From assembly GCF_037975235.1 (NCBI RefSeq), contig NZ_CP150241.1, positions 1,426,001 to 1,490,000 on the forward strand: DNA of 64,000 bases. The letters run 5' to 3'. The position numbers were made by a program, and so were the translations under genes. The notes below the pieces were generated by a model that worked only from the letters and a program-made list of their open reading frames with translations, did no database searches and was not told the DNA's origin. The stretch is from Paenibacillus sp. FSL R5-0341. GTDB lineage: Bacteria; Bacillota; Bacilli; Paenibacillales; Paenibacillaceae. Shown here piece after piece: positions 55,943 to 64,000 of the stretch (positions within the stretch are counted from its first letter, which is position 1; each line of letters begins with the position of its first letter).

Positions 55943-57766
55943 ATGATCATGCTTGGCAAAATGAAGAGAATCTTAATAGGCAAGCCAATGAAATCGGCTG
56001 AACTGGATGGAGAAAAATTGGGGAAATGGAAGGCACTTGCCATCCTGTCCTCGGATGCCCTATCGTCCGTTGCCTACGGTACGGAACAGATTTTGCTGGT
56101 GCTCGTTGCGGCCGGATTCGCCGCCCTGTGGTACTCTGTTCCGATTTCCATCGCCGTGCTGGGATTACTCGTCATTTTAATTTTTTCCTATCGCCAGACG
56201 ATATTTGCTTATCCAACAGGGGGCGGCGCTTATATCGTAGCCAAGGATAACCTGGGTACAACATCCAGTCTGATTGCCGGAGGATCTCTGCTGGTCGATT
56301 ATATTTTGACCGTTGCGGTAAGTTCGTCCGCAGGGACGGATGCGATTACGTCGGCTTTTCCTATGCTGCATGACTACAGTGTTGTGATTGCACTCATTAT
56401 GATTGTTTTTCTAACGATTATGAATTTGCGGGGAGTGACGGAGTCAGCGTCTGTGCTGGCGATCCCCATCTATCTATTTATCTTCTCGATTGCGGTTCTG
56501 ATTATCTCAGGCGGAATCAAATTTCTTGCCGGGGGGATGGAAGCAGCTGCACCTGAATTCGGAACAAGTCTATCCCATGTGAGTATCTTTTTGTTACTAA
56601 AAGCATTTAGCTCCGGTTGTTCGGCGTTGACTGGTGTGGAAGCGGTAAGTAACGCGATCCCGAACTTCAAGCAGCCTGCCGAGAAAAATGCTGCCGGTAC
56701 GTTACTGCTCATGGGTTGTATATTGGGAGCCATGTTCATTGGCATCACGTTGCTGGCTTTCGGTTATGGGGTGAAGCCTGATCCCCATGCCACGGTTATT
56801 TCCCAGATTGCCGAAGCCACATTTGGCAGAGGGTGGATGTATTTTATTATCCAGGGTGTGACGGCACTAATCCTGTTCCTGGCAGCCAATACGGCGTATT
56901 CGGCCTTCCCGTTGTTGTCCTTCATGATGGCGAAAGACAAATATATGCCCCATATGTTCATGGTCAGAGGTGACCGTCTTGGCTTCTCCAACGGGATTAT
57001 TTTTCTCAGTGTGATGTCTGCGCTGCTGGTGGTCGGGTTCAAAGGGAACACGGAAAGCCTTATTCCGCTCTATGCGGTAGGGGTGTTCATCCCATTTACC
57101 CTGTCACAGCTTGGCATGATGATTCGCTGGATCAAAGTCAAACCATCAGGCTGGCAGATGAAACTGCTCGTTAATACAGTAGGTATGCTGACTACATTAT
57201 CGATTACCCTGATCTTTATTTTCACCAAGTTCACGCAGACATGGGTCATCTTTATCTTTTTGCCGTTCGTTGTCTATGTGTTCCTGCGTATTCACCGTCA
57301 CTATTGCAACATTGCCGATGAGCTGCGGATTGATATTCAGGTCGATAAGCCAGCCAAAAAAGGCAATACCATTGTCATTCCTGTTGCAGGCATTACCCGG
57401 GTCGTTATGAATACGATCAGTTACGCCCAGACGATGTCGGATCACGTGGTCGCACTGTACATTGGATTCGATGATGAGGCGATACGCAAGATGGAGCAGA
57501 AGTGGGAAGAATGGAATCCAGGCGTTCGTCTGGTTGTGATCAAATCGAGGTACCGTAGCATTATGGGGCCGCTGAAGAAATTCATTGATACCGTAGAGTG
57601 GAAAACGGCCGAGACCGATCATATCACCATTCTGATTCCACAATTCATCACCAAGCACTGGTGGCAAAATGTACTGCACAACCAGACCAGCTTCATGATC
57701 CGGGCTTATCTGATTAATTACAAAGACGTGATTGTCACCACGGTGCCATATCATCTTAATCGTTAA
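55943..57766 (+). CDS. kimA: KimA-type potassium importer (APC/KUP family)
   Basis: A 607-residue transporter with 12 helices and a C-terminal cytosolic domain (about residues 460-607). It matches KimA (YdaO) of B. subtilis in length and in blocks such as LSSDALSSVAYGTEQI, YPTGGGAYIVAK, GGSLLVDYILTVAVS, KAFSSGCSALTGVEA and RGDRLGFSNGIIFLS. KimA is a high-affinity K+/H+ symporter inhibited by c-di-AMP. ATG 55943 or 55949 follows GGAAGGAAG. The B. subtilis gene has a c-di-AMP riboswitch; I see none convincing here. Confidence 0.88.
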   Translation: MIMLGKMKRILIGKPMKSAELDGEKLGKWKALAILSSDALSSVAYGTEQILLVLVAAGFAALWYSVPISIAVLGLLVILIFSYRQTIFAYPTGGGAYIVAKDNLGTTSSLIAGGSLLVDYILTVAVSSSAGTDAITSAFPMLHDYSVVIALIMIVFLTIMNLRGVTESASVLAIPIYLFIFSIAVLIISGGIKFLAGGMEAAAPEFGTSLSHVSIFLLLKAFSSGCSALTGVEAVSNAIPNFKQPAEKNAAGTLLLMGCILGAMFIGITLLAFGYGVKPDPHATVISQIAEATFGRGWMYFIIQGVTALILFLAANTAYSAFPLLSFMMAKDKYMPHMFMVRGDRLGFSNGIIFLSVMSALLVVGFKGNTESLIPLYAVGVFIPFTLSQLGMMIRWIKVKPSGWQMKLLVNTVGMLTTLSITLIFIFTKFTQTWVIFIFLPFVVYVFLRIHRHYCNIADELRIDIQVDKPAKKGNTIVIPVAGITRVVMNTISYAQTMSDHVVALYIGFDDEAIRKMEQKWEEWNPGVRLVVIKSRYRSIMGPLKKFIDTVEWKTAETDHITILIPQFITKHWWQNVLHNQTSFMIRAYLINYKDVIVTTVPYHLNR

Positions 57767-58109
57767 CTCGAAGGGTTAATCGCTTCACCCCGTTTGGAAG
57801 ATTTACAGATTAATGTAAAATGAGTCACTTTCATTAATAGACAAACGTTCATACTCCATTTACACATCAAACGGCAGGGACATCTCCAAACAGGGGAGTT
57901 CTTGCGGTTTTTTGTCGTGAAATCCGATTTGGATTTCGCTTTCGAATTGATGCACATTTGCGTAAACAGCCTTGTCCATGATTAACGTTACGTTGATTCA
58001 GAACAGATTTTGCTGTGACATTCGACTCTTACACTAGATAACGTGGTGTTGAAGTGGATGTAGCATTTCACACACACTGAATGCGTGAAACAAGGGGGAA
58101 GAAAATCCG
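57767..58109 (+). other. Intergenic region between kimA and ugpA
   Basis: No gene. An imperfect terminator-like stem near 57871-57916 ends in CGGTTTTTTG and may close kimA. GAAATCC-gattt-GGATTTC (57919-57937) is a perfect 7-bp palindrome that could be an operator for the ugp genes. No convincing promoter could be placed. Confidence 0.45.
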
Positions 58110-59072
58110 ATGAGTGAGCTTGATAACCGGATCAGCTTGCCCGCCGCCAAACGGCGCGTATCCGGTACGAGTGAGCGCCGGACAGTCTCGCTGCGTGTGC
58201 AGCGAATGCGGGAGAATATGCTGGCCTATGGTTTCCTGGCACCATCGCTGCTTTTGTTTGCAGTGTTTCTGTTTTACCCGATGTTTAAGTCCGTGTACCT
58301 CAGTCTGCATTCCACAGATCCGACGGGACAAATTGCGGCTTATGTGGGACTGGATAACTTCAAGGCGGTGTTCCAGTCGGGACTGTTTATGCAAGGGATG
58401 AAAGTGACTTTGCTATTTGTCCTGTTTACAGTGCCTACGGGCATGCTGGCTGCTCTGATTCTGGCTGCACTGACCCACAACCGATTCAAGGGAATGCGTG
58501 TGTTCCAATTTGTATTCTCTCTGCCGGTGGTGTTATCCGTCGGTTCGTCAGCAGTCATTTGGAAGTTTCTTTTCCATCCGACCCTGGGCATGCTGAATTA
58601 TCTGCTTGGCAAAGTAGGCATCGATCCAATTCCTTGGCTTACCAGCCCGGATTGGGCATTGATCTCAATTTCCATCATGACGATCTGGATGAATCTTGGA
58701 TTCAACTACATTATCCTATCCAGTGGTTTGGCGGGCATCCCGGATGAGATCTACGAGAGCGCCAAGATTGACGGCGCAGGACCCTTACTTACGTTTCGCA
58801 AAATCTCGATGCCGCTACTGTCACCAACGTTATTCTTTGTTACGGTCGTATCGATCATTGGCGCTTTTCAATCGTTCGGTCAGATCAACATTCTAACCCG
58901 GGGTGGCCCGATGGACAGTACGAATGTTTTCGTCTATTCCATCTATCAGGAAGCCTTCGTTAATTTCCGCTTTGGTACAGGTAGTGCGCAGGCACTGATC
59001 CTGTTTGTGGTAATTATGCTGCTGACTCTGATCCAGTTCAAATGGGTAGAAAGGAAAGTGCATTACCAATGA
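58110..59072 (+). CDS. ugpA: Glycerol-3-phosphate ABC transporter permease UgpA
   Basis: A 320-residue MalF-type permease with six helices and a basic N-terminal tail. The EAA loop is YESAKIDGAGPLLTFRKISMPLLSP (EAA-x3-G-x9-I-x-LP form), the ATPase contact. LAYGFLAPSLLLFAVFLFYPM is the typical first helix. AAGGGGGAAG precedes ATG 58110. It overlaps ugpE by four bases. The Ugp assignment comes from the binding protein downstream. Confidence 0.88.
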   Translation: MSELDNRISLPAAKRRVSGTSERRTVSLRVQRMRENMLAYGFLAPSLLLFAVFLFYPMFKSVYLSLHSTDPTGQIAAYVGLDNFKAVFQSGLFMQGMKVTLLFVLFTVPTGMLAALILAALTHNRFKGMRVFQFVFSLPVVLSVGSSAVIWKFLFHPTLGMLNYLLGKVGIDPIPWLTSPDWALISISIMTIWMNLGFNYIILSSGLAGIPDEIYESAKIDGAGPLLTFRKISMPLLSPTLFFVTVVSIIGAFQSFGQINILTRGGPMDSTNVFVYSIYQEAFVNFRFGTGSAQALILFVVIMLLTLIQFKWVERKVHYQ

Positions 59073-59890
59073 GTGCGACATGGACCAAAACACTGTTGTA
59101 TGTATTACTGACGATCTGTGCAGCGCTTGTGCTGTATCCGGTGATGTACACCTTTTTTATGGCCGTCATGACGCCGGAAGATGCGAGCGCTTATCCGCCG
59201 CATATCATTCCAAATTCAATCGATCTGTCCAACTTTAGCGAAGTGTTCGATATTGTTCCGATCGGTCGATTTATCGGCAATACCTTTCTTGTCGCAGGAC
59301 TGACGACGCTTGGTCAATTGATTACAGCGAGTATGGCAGCCTATGCGTTTGCAAAAATGCAGTTCAAAGGCAAAAACGTCATCTTCAGCATGTTTGTCGC
59401 AACGATGATGATTCCATGGGAAGTAACGATGATTCCAAATTACCTGACAGTTCGCAGTTGGGGTTGGCTGGATAGTTATCAAGGGCTTACGGTGCCGTTT
59501 CTGGCAACTGCGTTTGGTACATTCCTGCTGAGACAGTTCTTCATGCAACTACCCAAGGAATTGTTCGAGGCGGCGAGGATCGACGGTTGTGGTCATATTC
59601 GATATTTCATATCGCACGTCTTGCCATTGTCCCGTCCGGCACTTGGAACACTGGCAATTTATTCATTCTTAAGTATGTATAATTCGTATCTCTGGCCGCT
59701 GCTGGTGACAAACACACCGGAAATGAGAACCGCACAGATCGGAATCTCGATGCTGGAGTTCCAGGAATCCACAGCGTGGAATCTGGTATTTGCCGGAACA
59801 GCGATGGTCATTCTACCATCCTTACTGCTATTGATTTTCGGGTTGAAACAGCTTGTCCGCGGAATGGCCGCAGGCGCGCTGAAGGGGTAA
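59069..59890 (+). CDS. ugpE: Glycerol-3-phosphate ABC transporter permease UgpE
   Basis: A 273-residue MalG-type permease: six helices and the EAA loop LFEAARIDGCGHIRYFISHVLPLSRPALG, preceded by MIPWEVTMIPNYLTVRSWGW. ATG 59069 overlaps the ugpA stop; the longer frame from 59042 lies in ugpA. No ATPase gene (UgpC/MsmX type) is present, so a shared ATPase must serve it. Confidence 0.88.
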   Translation: MSATWTKTLLYVLLTICAALVLYPVMYTFFMAVMTPEDASAYPPHIIPNSIDLSNFSEVFDIVPIGRFIGNTFLVAGLTTLGQLITASMAAYAFAKMQFKGKNVIFSMFVATMMIPWEVTMIPNYLTVRSWGWLDSYQGLTVPFLATAFGTFLLRQFFMQLPKELFEAARIDGCGHIRYFISHVLPLSRPALGTLAIYSFLSMYNSYLWPLLVTNTPEMRTAQIGISMLEFQESTAWNLVFAGTAMVILPSLLLLIFGLKQLVRGMAAGALKG

Positions 59891-60116
59891 GGAGTAAGGT
59901 TTTGAAACTATTTATTGAAGTGGAAGCTCTGAAGATTTTGATCTAAAGATTTTGATTTAGAGGTTTTGAATTAAACCTTGTATCTTCGTACAAGGTCTAA
60001 GGTTTGGATACCAGGAGCGAATAAAATGAGGCTCGTGCTTCAAATAAAATGTTGAAATGAACGACGGTAGTAGTGGAGGGGACGAAATCGATTCTGAAGA
60101 AGCAAAGCGTTCGCCT

Positions 60117-60167
60117 TTATCCCCGGATTTCCCCCTTTGAAAGGGGATGAAAGAAATCCGGGGATAA
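60117..60167. repeat. Fifteen-bp perfect hairpin between ugpE and ugpB
   Basis: TTATCCCCGGATTTC (60117-60131) pairs with GAAATCCGGGGATAA (60153-60167), with CCCC/GGGG pairing inside the loop, and CGTTC/GAACG outside. There is no T-run. The surrounding 59891-60260 region holds no gene. It may stabilise or separate the permease and ugpB transcripts. Confidence 0.7.
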
Positions 60168-60260
60168 CAGCGATCAAAAGAACGATTCGTAACCGTAACG
60201 GCCACACCGCGTCATCCCCAAGATTTTATTGCAAGCGAGCCATATAAAAGGAGAGCGATT

Positions 60261-61634
60261 ATGAACGGATTTCGTTTGAAAAAAAGAGGAACATTTGCAT
60301 TAATGCTGGCTGCACTCATGTTGGTCATCTCCGCTTGCGGAACGAAAGCAGAAACAAGCAGCCCGGCGAGTGGAGCACCAGCAGAAGCGGCCGCCGTTGA
60401 AACAACACAATTGACGTGGTGGCATTCCATGTCTGGCGCAGGGGAGAAAGCCATTAATCAACTCGCTTCCGACTTTAACGCTAGCCATCCGGAAATTCAG
60501 GTTAAACCCATCTATCAAGGGAAGTACGATGAGAGTCTGAACAAACTCAAAGCATCCATGGGCTCAGACAGCGGTCCTGACATTATCCAGGTCTACGAGA
60601 TCGGTAGCAAGTTCATGATCGATTCGGGCATGATTACGCCAGTACAGCAGTTCATTGACAAGGATCAGTTCGACCTGTCCCAACTGGAGCCAAACATCAT
60701 CCGATACTACACCATCGATGGCAAATTGAACGCGATGCCTTTTAACACATCGAACCCGATTCTGTACTATAACAAGGATATGTTCAAAGCAGCAGGTCTG
60801 GACCCGGAGAACCCGCCGAAGACGTATGAAGAGTTTGAACAAGCAGCAAAAGCACTTGCGAAAGACGGAAAGCCAGGAGCATCCATGGCGATCTACGGCT
60901 GGTTCATGGAACAGTTCTTTGCGAACCAGAATGCAGATTATGTAAACAATGGAAACGGAAGAACAGAAGCAGCTACAGAGTCAATGTTGAACTCCGAAGC
61001 TGGAGTGAAGACATTAACGTGGTGGAAAAAGATGATTGATGATAAAACCCTCTCCAATCTGGGACGTAGCACAGACGATACGACAGCAGCATTTACAGCA
61101 CAGCAAATCGGTATGACCCTCGATTCCACGGCTGGCCTGCGTAAAATCGTAGAAGGTTCAGGTGGCAAGTTTGAACTGGGAACAGGCTTCCTGCCTCGTC
61201 CAGCGGATGCCAAAGAAGGCGGCGTTGTGGTGGGTGGAGCAAGCTTGTACATTATGAATAACAAATCAGAAGCACAACAACAAGCGGCATGGGAATTCAT
61301 CAAATACTTGGCTACACCAGAGGTACAAGCAAATTGGAGTGTTGCGACAGGATACTTCCCTATTACGACAGCAGCTTACAATGAGCAAGTATTAAAGGAT
61401 AATATGGCGAAGTACCCGCAATTCCAGACAGCAGTCGATCAATTGCACGCTTCCGCGGATTCGACAGCAACATCCGGGGCATTAATGGGTGTATTCCCAG
61501 AAGCCAGACAACTTGTCGAAGGAGCGATTGAAACGGTCCTGAATGGACAAGGTACACCACAGGAAGCATTGGATGCCGCAGCCAAACAAATTACAGACAA
61601 GATTGCGCAATATAACAGTACGGTGAAGAAATAA
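60261..61634 (+). CDS. ugpB: Glycerol-3-phosphate-binding lipoprotein UgpB
   Basis: A 457-residue binding lipoprotein. Signal with lipobox VISAC near residue 27. It matches UgpB throughout: WWHSMSGAGEKAINQLASDF, IYQGKYDESL, PDIIQVYEIG, NTSNPILYYNKDMFKAAGLD, PENPPKTYEEF, VGGASLYIM, TGYFPIT. UgpB captures sn-glycerol-3-phosphate or glycerophosphodiesters as a phosphate source. AAAAGGAG precedes ATG 60261. It is placed after the permeases, the reverse of the common order. Confidence 0.92.
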   Translation: MNGFRLKKRGTFALMLAALMLVISACGTKAETSSPASGAPAEAAAVETTQLTWWHSMSGAGEKAINQLASDFNASHPEIQVKPIYQGKYDESLNKLKASMGSDSGPDIIQVYEIGSKFMIDSGMITPVQQFIDKDQFDLSQLEPNIIRYYTIDGKLNAMPFNTSNPILYYNKDMFKAAGLDPENPPKTYEEFEQAAKALAKDGKPGASMAIYGWFMEQFFANQNADYVNNGNGRTEAATESMLNSEAGVKTLTWWKKMIDDKTLSNLGRSTDDTTAAFTAQQIGMTLDSTAGLRKIVEGSGGKFELGTGFLPRPADAKEGGVVVGGASLYIMNNKSEAQQQAAWEFIKYLATPEVQANWSVATGYFPITTAAYNEQVLKDNMAKYPQFQTAVDQLHASADSTATSGALMGVFPEARQLVEGAIETVLNGQGTPQEALDAAAKQITDKIAQYNSTVKK

Positions 61635-61658
61635 TTGTAGGTTAATCTCAAAATAAAG

Positions 61659-61690
61659 ATGCGGCGATCAATCCTGATCGTCGCATGTTT
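61659..61690 (+). terminator. Terminator-like hairpin of ugpB
   Basis: ATGCGGCGATCA (61659-61670) pairs with TGATCGTCGCAT (61675-61686) with one G-U; the T-run is weak (GTTTGTG). Confidence 0.65.
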
Positions 61691-61967
61691 GTGATTATGG
61701 TTATTTAATTTGTAAGACTTAAGTTGGATTTTTTATCATGAATGGAGTCATAGGTGTTATCACAAAATGTCGAAAGAAGATATAGCACACAACATTGTGT
61801 TAGTTTAACTGACGCTAATTAGTTGTTTGTGCACAGGAACGGGAGATATAAGGTTCAAAAAGTCGCATTTAGGACCTATAATTAGTCCTATTTGAAAGAA
61901 AATGATATGATTTATTTTATTTTTGTAATGTACATGTTCTATTTTCTTTCATAACGAAGAAATATTG

Positions 61968-61996
61968 TTTACACCAGTCTGTTATTCAGTTATCTT
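61968..61996 (+). promoter_or_regulatory. Predicted promoter of the nuclease-like gene
   Basis: TTTACA (61968-61973), 17-base spacer and TATCTT (61991-61996). TAGGAC (61870-61875) and GTCCTA (61885-61890) form an upstream inverted repeat, and the flanking TTCAAAAAGTC resembles the left end of the repeat at 24.87 kb. Confidence 0.45.
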
Positions 61997-62064
61997 ATAT
62001 TTGAACTAATGTACAAGCTGTCTGAACAAATGATTGCCAAGTTGAAAACATGGGGGTAGGACGA

Positions 62065-64000
62065 ATGAACAACAAGCAAGTGAAACGTTGGGCGCAAGGG
62101 TTTCTGGTTTTCGTTCTTGTCGTTACAGGTGCAGCACCAATAGGTGGATTAAGTAGCACTGTATATGCTGATGAGGAAAGTGTAGTAACGGAACAGCCGC
62201 AAACAAGTGATCAGGAGACCTCCACACCGGATGCTGTCTCAACCGAAGAATCGCCAGACCCGGAGGGGACAGAGTCACCGAGTAACGAAGATGATCATTT
62301 GGATGGAACTGAAAGTGAGGAACCAGCTGAGACGGATAACTCAGAAGTGCAGGAAGCAGACGGGACTGGAATCATATCCATTGCTGATGCGCGAGTCCTT
62401 GCACCAAATACAAATGTAGCCGTTTCAGGTGTCGTAACGTACAGTGAACTCTCCGGAGAATTTACGAATTATTATATTCAGGACGAAGAGGCTGGCATTG
62501 TAGTCCGAGCGAAGAATCAAGTTGACGTGGGGGATCGCATTGAAGTGTATGGTCCAATTACCCACTACAGCGGACTCGTCCAGATCGAGAAGGATAAGTC
62601 AGGTTTTACCGAAGGATACATGAAGGTAAATGAGCAAAATGTAACACTTCCCGGACCCAAAAATATGGTGTCCACAGACTTTGTCAGACCAGCAGACCAA
62701 AGTAATAAAGGTCCGGGCGAAAAGTATGAGGGAATGTTTGTCGAAGTAAGAGATATTCAGGTAACACGGGGCAGTAGTTCGACGTTCTACGCTACGGATA
62801 GTCATGGTGCTGAGATAACGATTTATGCCAAAAACTCGCCTACCGCGCTAACTGTCGGCAAAACCTACGAATATGTGCAAGGTGTTCTGACCTTCAACAG
62901 TAATTACGGTTTAGAGATTTTGCCTAGAACAGCCGCAGATGTTGTAGAAAATAGCCTGTCTGTGATGGCAAGTGTTCCATCCGGCGGGATTCCCCGAAAC
63001 AATGAAGTCACATTAACCTCTCCAGCCAAGGGCGCGATTGTACACTTCACAACGGATAATACAGAGCCTACTTCTTCTTCCACCGTGTATAGTAGCCCAT
63101 TAGTGATTGATCAAGACATCGTAATCAAGGCGGTTGCCATTCTTAATGGACAATCCAGTGCAGTGTACACCTTTACGTATCAAGTACTTCCTGATAAAGA
63201 AAACCTGCGTATCCATGATATTCAGGGCGCTGGACATACCTCTGTTTTTAACGGATACGATGTTAAGGATATCGAAGGTATTGTTACTTCCGTCAGTACA
63301 AGCAGTTTTTACATGCAAGAGCTTCCAGGTGAAATTGACGATGATGTTCGAACCTCCGAAGCCATTCAAGTGTATAAGCCGAGTCATGGGGTTATCGTTG
63401 GCAACCAGGTGAAGGTATCCGGCAAAGTTACGGAATATGGGGCGGTTAACGAATTAACCACCACGCAAATTACGGCAAATACCATTGTAAAAGTGCTAGA
63501 TAAAGTTGACCTACCTGCACCTGTGAAGTTGGGTGTCAATGGACGTATCATTCCAACAGTCATTGACTCGGACTCTTTTGCAGAATTTAATCCCGAGACG
63601 GATGCGATAGACTTTTTTGAAAGTTTGGAAGGCATGCGTGTTGAACTGGAAAAGCCTGAAATTATAGGTCCTTACTCTAGTCAACCGGGTCTGGCCGTTG
63701 TTGTAAATAATGGTGAGAATAATCCACTTCGCACACCTAATGGTGGTGTTATTCTGACCGATAACAAGAAAGATATGAATGAGAGTGATCTCAATCCGCA
63801 GCGTTTATTTATCAGTAAAAAACCTTCCAAAGCAGTAAAAACAGGCGATAAGTTGGATGGTAATGTAATCGGAGTAATGACATATTCTAGCGGCAATTTT
63901 AAGGTGAGTCCTGAAGGGAATTTGCCAGCAGTCATCCCGGGAGAAACGAAACAAGCGACTACTTCCATTGAACAAGCGGCAGATAAACTGACCATTGCCA
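62065..64000 (+). CDS. Large secreted multidomain nuclease-like protein (partial)
   Basis: An open frame from ATG 62065 (behind GGGGGTAGG) runs off the window end, giving at least 645 residues. A signal peptide (residues 1-37, ending TVYA) precedes an acidic Glu/Ser/Pro-rich linker. An OB-fold-like domain then follows (VAVSGVVTYSELSGEFTNYYIQDEEAGIVVRA and VGDRIEVYG), as in YhcR/ExeM-type extracellular nucleases. Next comes a CHB_HEX_C-like module (VHFTTDNTEPTSSSTVYSSP) and a second OB-like unit (SSFYMQELPGEIDDDVRTSE, VGNQVKVSGKV). The catalytic exo/endonuclease domain is expected beyond the edge, so nuclease function is inference. Confidence 0.8.
   Translation, partial: MNNKQVKRWAQGFLVFVLVVTGAAPIGGLSSTVYADEESVVTEQPQTSDQETSTPDAVSTEESPDPEGTESPSNEDDHLDGTESEEPAETDNSEVQEADGTGIISIADARVLAPNTNVAVSGVVTYSELSGEFTNYYIQDEEAGIVVRAKNQVDVGDRIEVYGPITHYSGLVQIEKDKSGFTEGYMKVNEQNVTLPGPKNMVSTDFVRPADQSNKGPGEKYEGMFVEVRDIQVTRGSSSTFYATDSHGAEITIYAKNSPTALTVGKTYEYVQGVLTFNSNYGLEILPRTAADVVENSLSVMASVPSGGIPRNNEVTLTSPAKGAIVHFTTDNTEPTSSSTVYSSPLVIDQDIVIKAVAILNGQSSAVYTFTYQVLPDKENLRIHDIQGAGHTSVFNGYDVKDIEGIVTSVSTSSFYMQELPGEIDDDVRTSEAIQVYKPSHGVIVGNQVKVSGKVTEYGAVNELTTTQITANTIVKVLDKVDLPAPVKLGVNGRIIPTVIDSDSFAEFNPETDAIDFFESLEGMRVELEKPEIIGPYSSQPGLAVVVNNGENNPLRTPNGGVILTDNKKDMNESDLNPQRLFISKKPSKAVKTGDKLDGNVIGVMTYSSGNFKVSPEGNLPAVIPGETKQATTSIEQAADKLTIA

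Overview
The window looks like a chromosomal segment of a Paenibacillus-type endospore former (Bacillota, moderate G+C, strong GGAGG ribosome-binding sites, some TTG and GTG starts). The evidence is an H-type small acid-soluble spore protein, a GerAB-type germination permease, a bacterial Ku/LigD repair set, T-box leaders, a CIRCE-controlled groESL operon, and a gene block (tsaE-tsaB-rimI-tsaD ... ABC-F ... moaC ... tatA-tatC-groES-groEL) matching the ydiB-groEL region of Bacillus subtilis. I saw no tRNA, rRNA, CRISPR array, complete insertion sequence or prophage.

Layout. 1-5.8 kb: envelope and exopolysaccharide genes (UDP-glucose dehydrogenase, LCP ligase, secreted GH74-like propeller, VanZ-like protein, membrane-anchored protein). 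6-16 kb: ABC exporter, AI-2E-family permease, self-controlled GntR/membrane-protein operon, secreted hydrolase, CNNM/CBS protein, cardiolipin synthase. 16-17.2 kb: YitT-family protein behind an unusually structured leader. 17.2-22.7 kb (mostly minus strand): NHEJ genes (separate polymerase and ligase halves of LigD, and Ku), GerAB permease, and a CatE-like dioxygenase. 22.7-26.7 kb: spore protein and t6A/RimI genes. 26.7-29.4 kb: two tandem leucine T-boxes and leuA. 29.6-29.8 kb: a cluster of seven DnaA boxes. 30-37.7 kb: ABC-F, 5-formyl-THF cyclo-ligase, moaC, moaB, tatA, tatC, groES, groEL. 38-41.4 kb: small secreted or membrane proteins, a flavin monooxygenase and a lipoprotein gene with an in-frame stop. 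41.5-45.6 kb: lacZ and a divergent AraC regulator. 45.8-51.4 kb: AraC/DinB pair, then a Fur-controlled siderophore uptake operon whose first reading frame joins an AraC regulator to a lipoprotein and carries a frameshift. 51.5-54.4 kb: accessory small genes. 54.8-57.8 kb: rhaD and kimA. 58-61.6 kb: UgpA-UgpE-UgpB importer. 62 kb to the end: start of a large secreted nuclease-like protein.

The strongest unexplained signals are: (a) two intergenic loci (45.69 and 54.59 kb) sharing a perfectly identical 40-nt block that begins at the predicted transcription start, contains a C-rich AAACCCCUUCUC stretch and runs into different intrinsic terminators, which look like twin small RNAs; (b) the DnaA-box cluster far from any dnaA gene; (c) the AraC-lipoprotein in-frame fusion; (d) a YitT leader with a 15-bp perfect inverted repeat that also aligns with a dispersed-repeat-like element at 24.9 kb. 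All calls come from reading the sequence; no database search was run.
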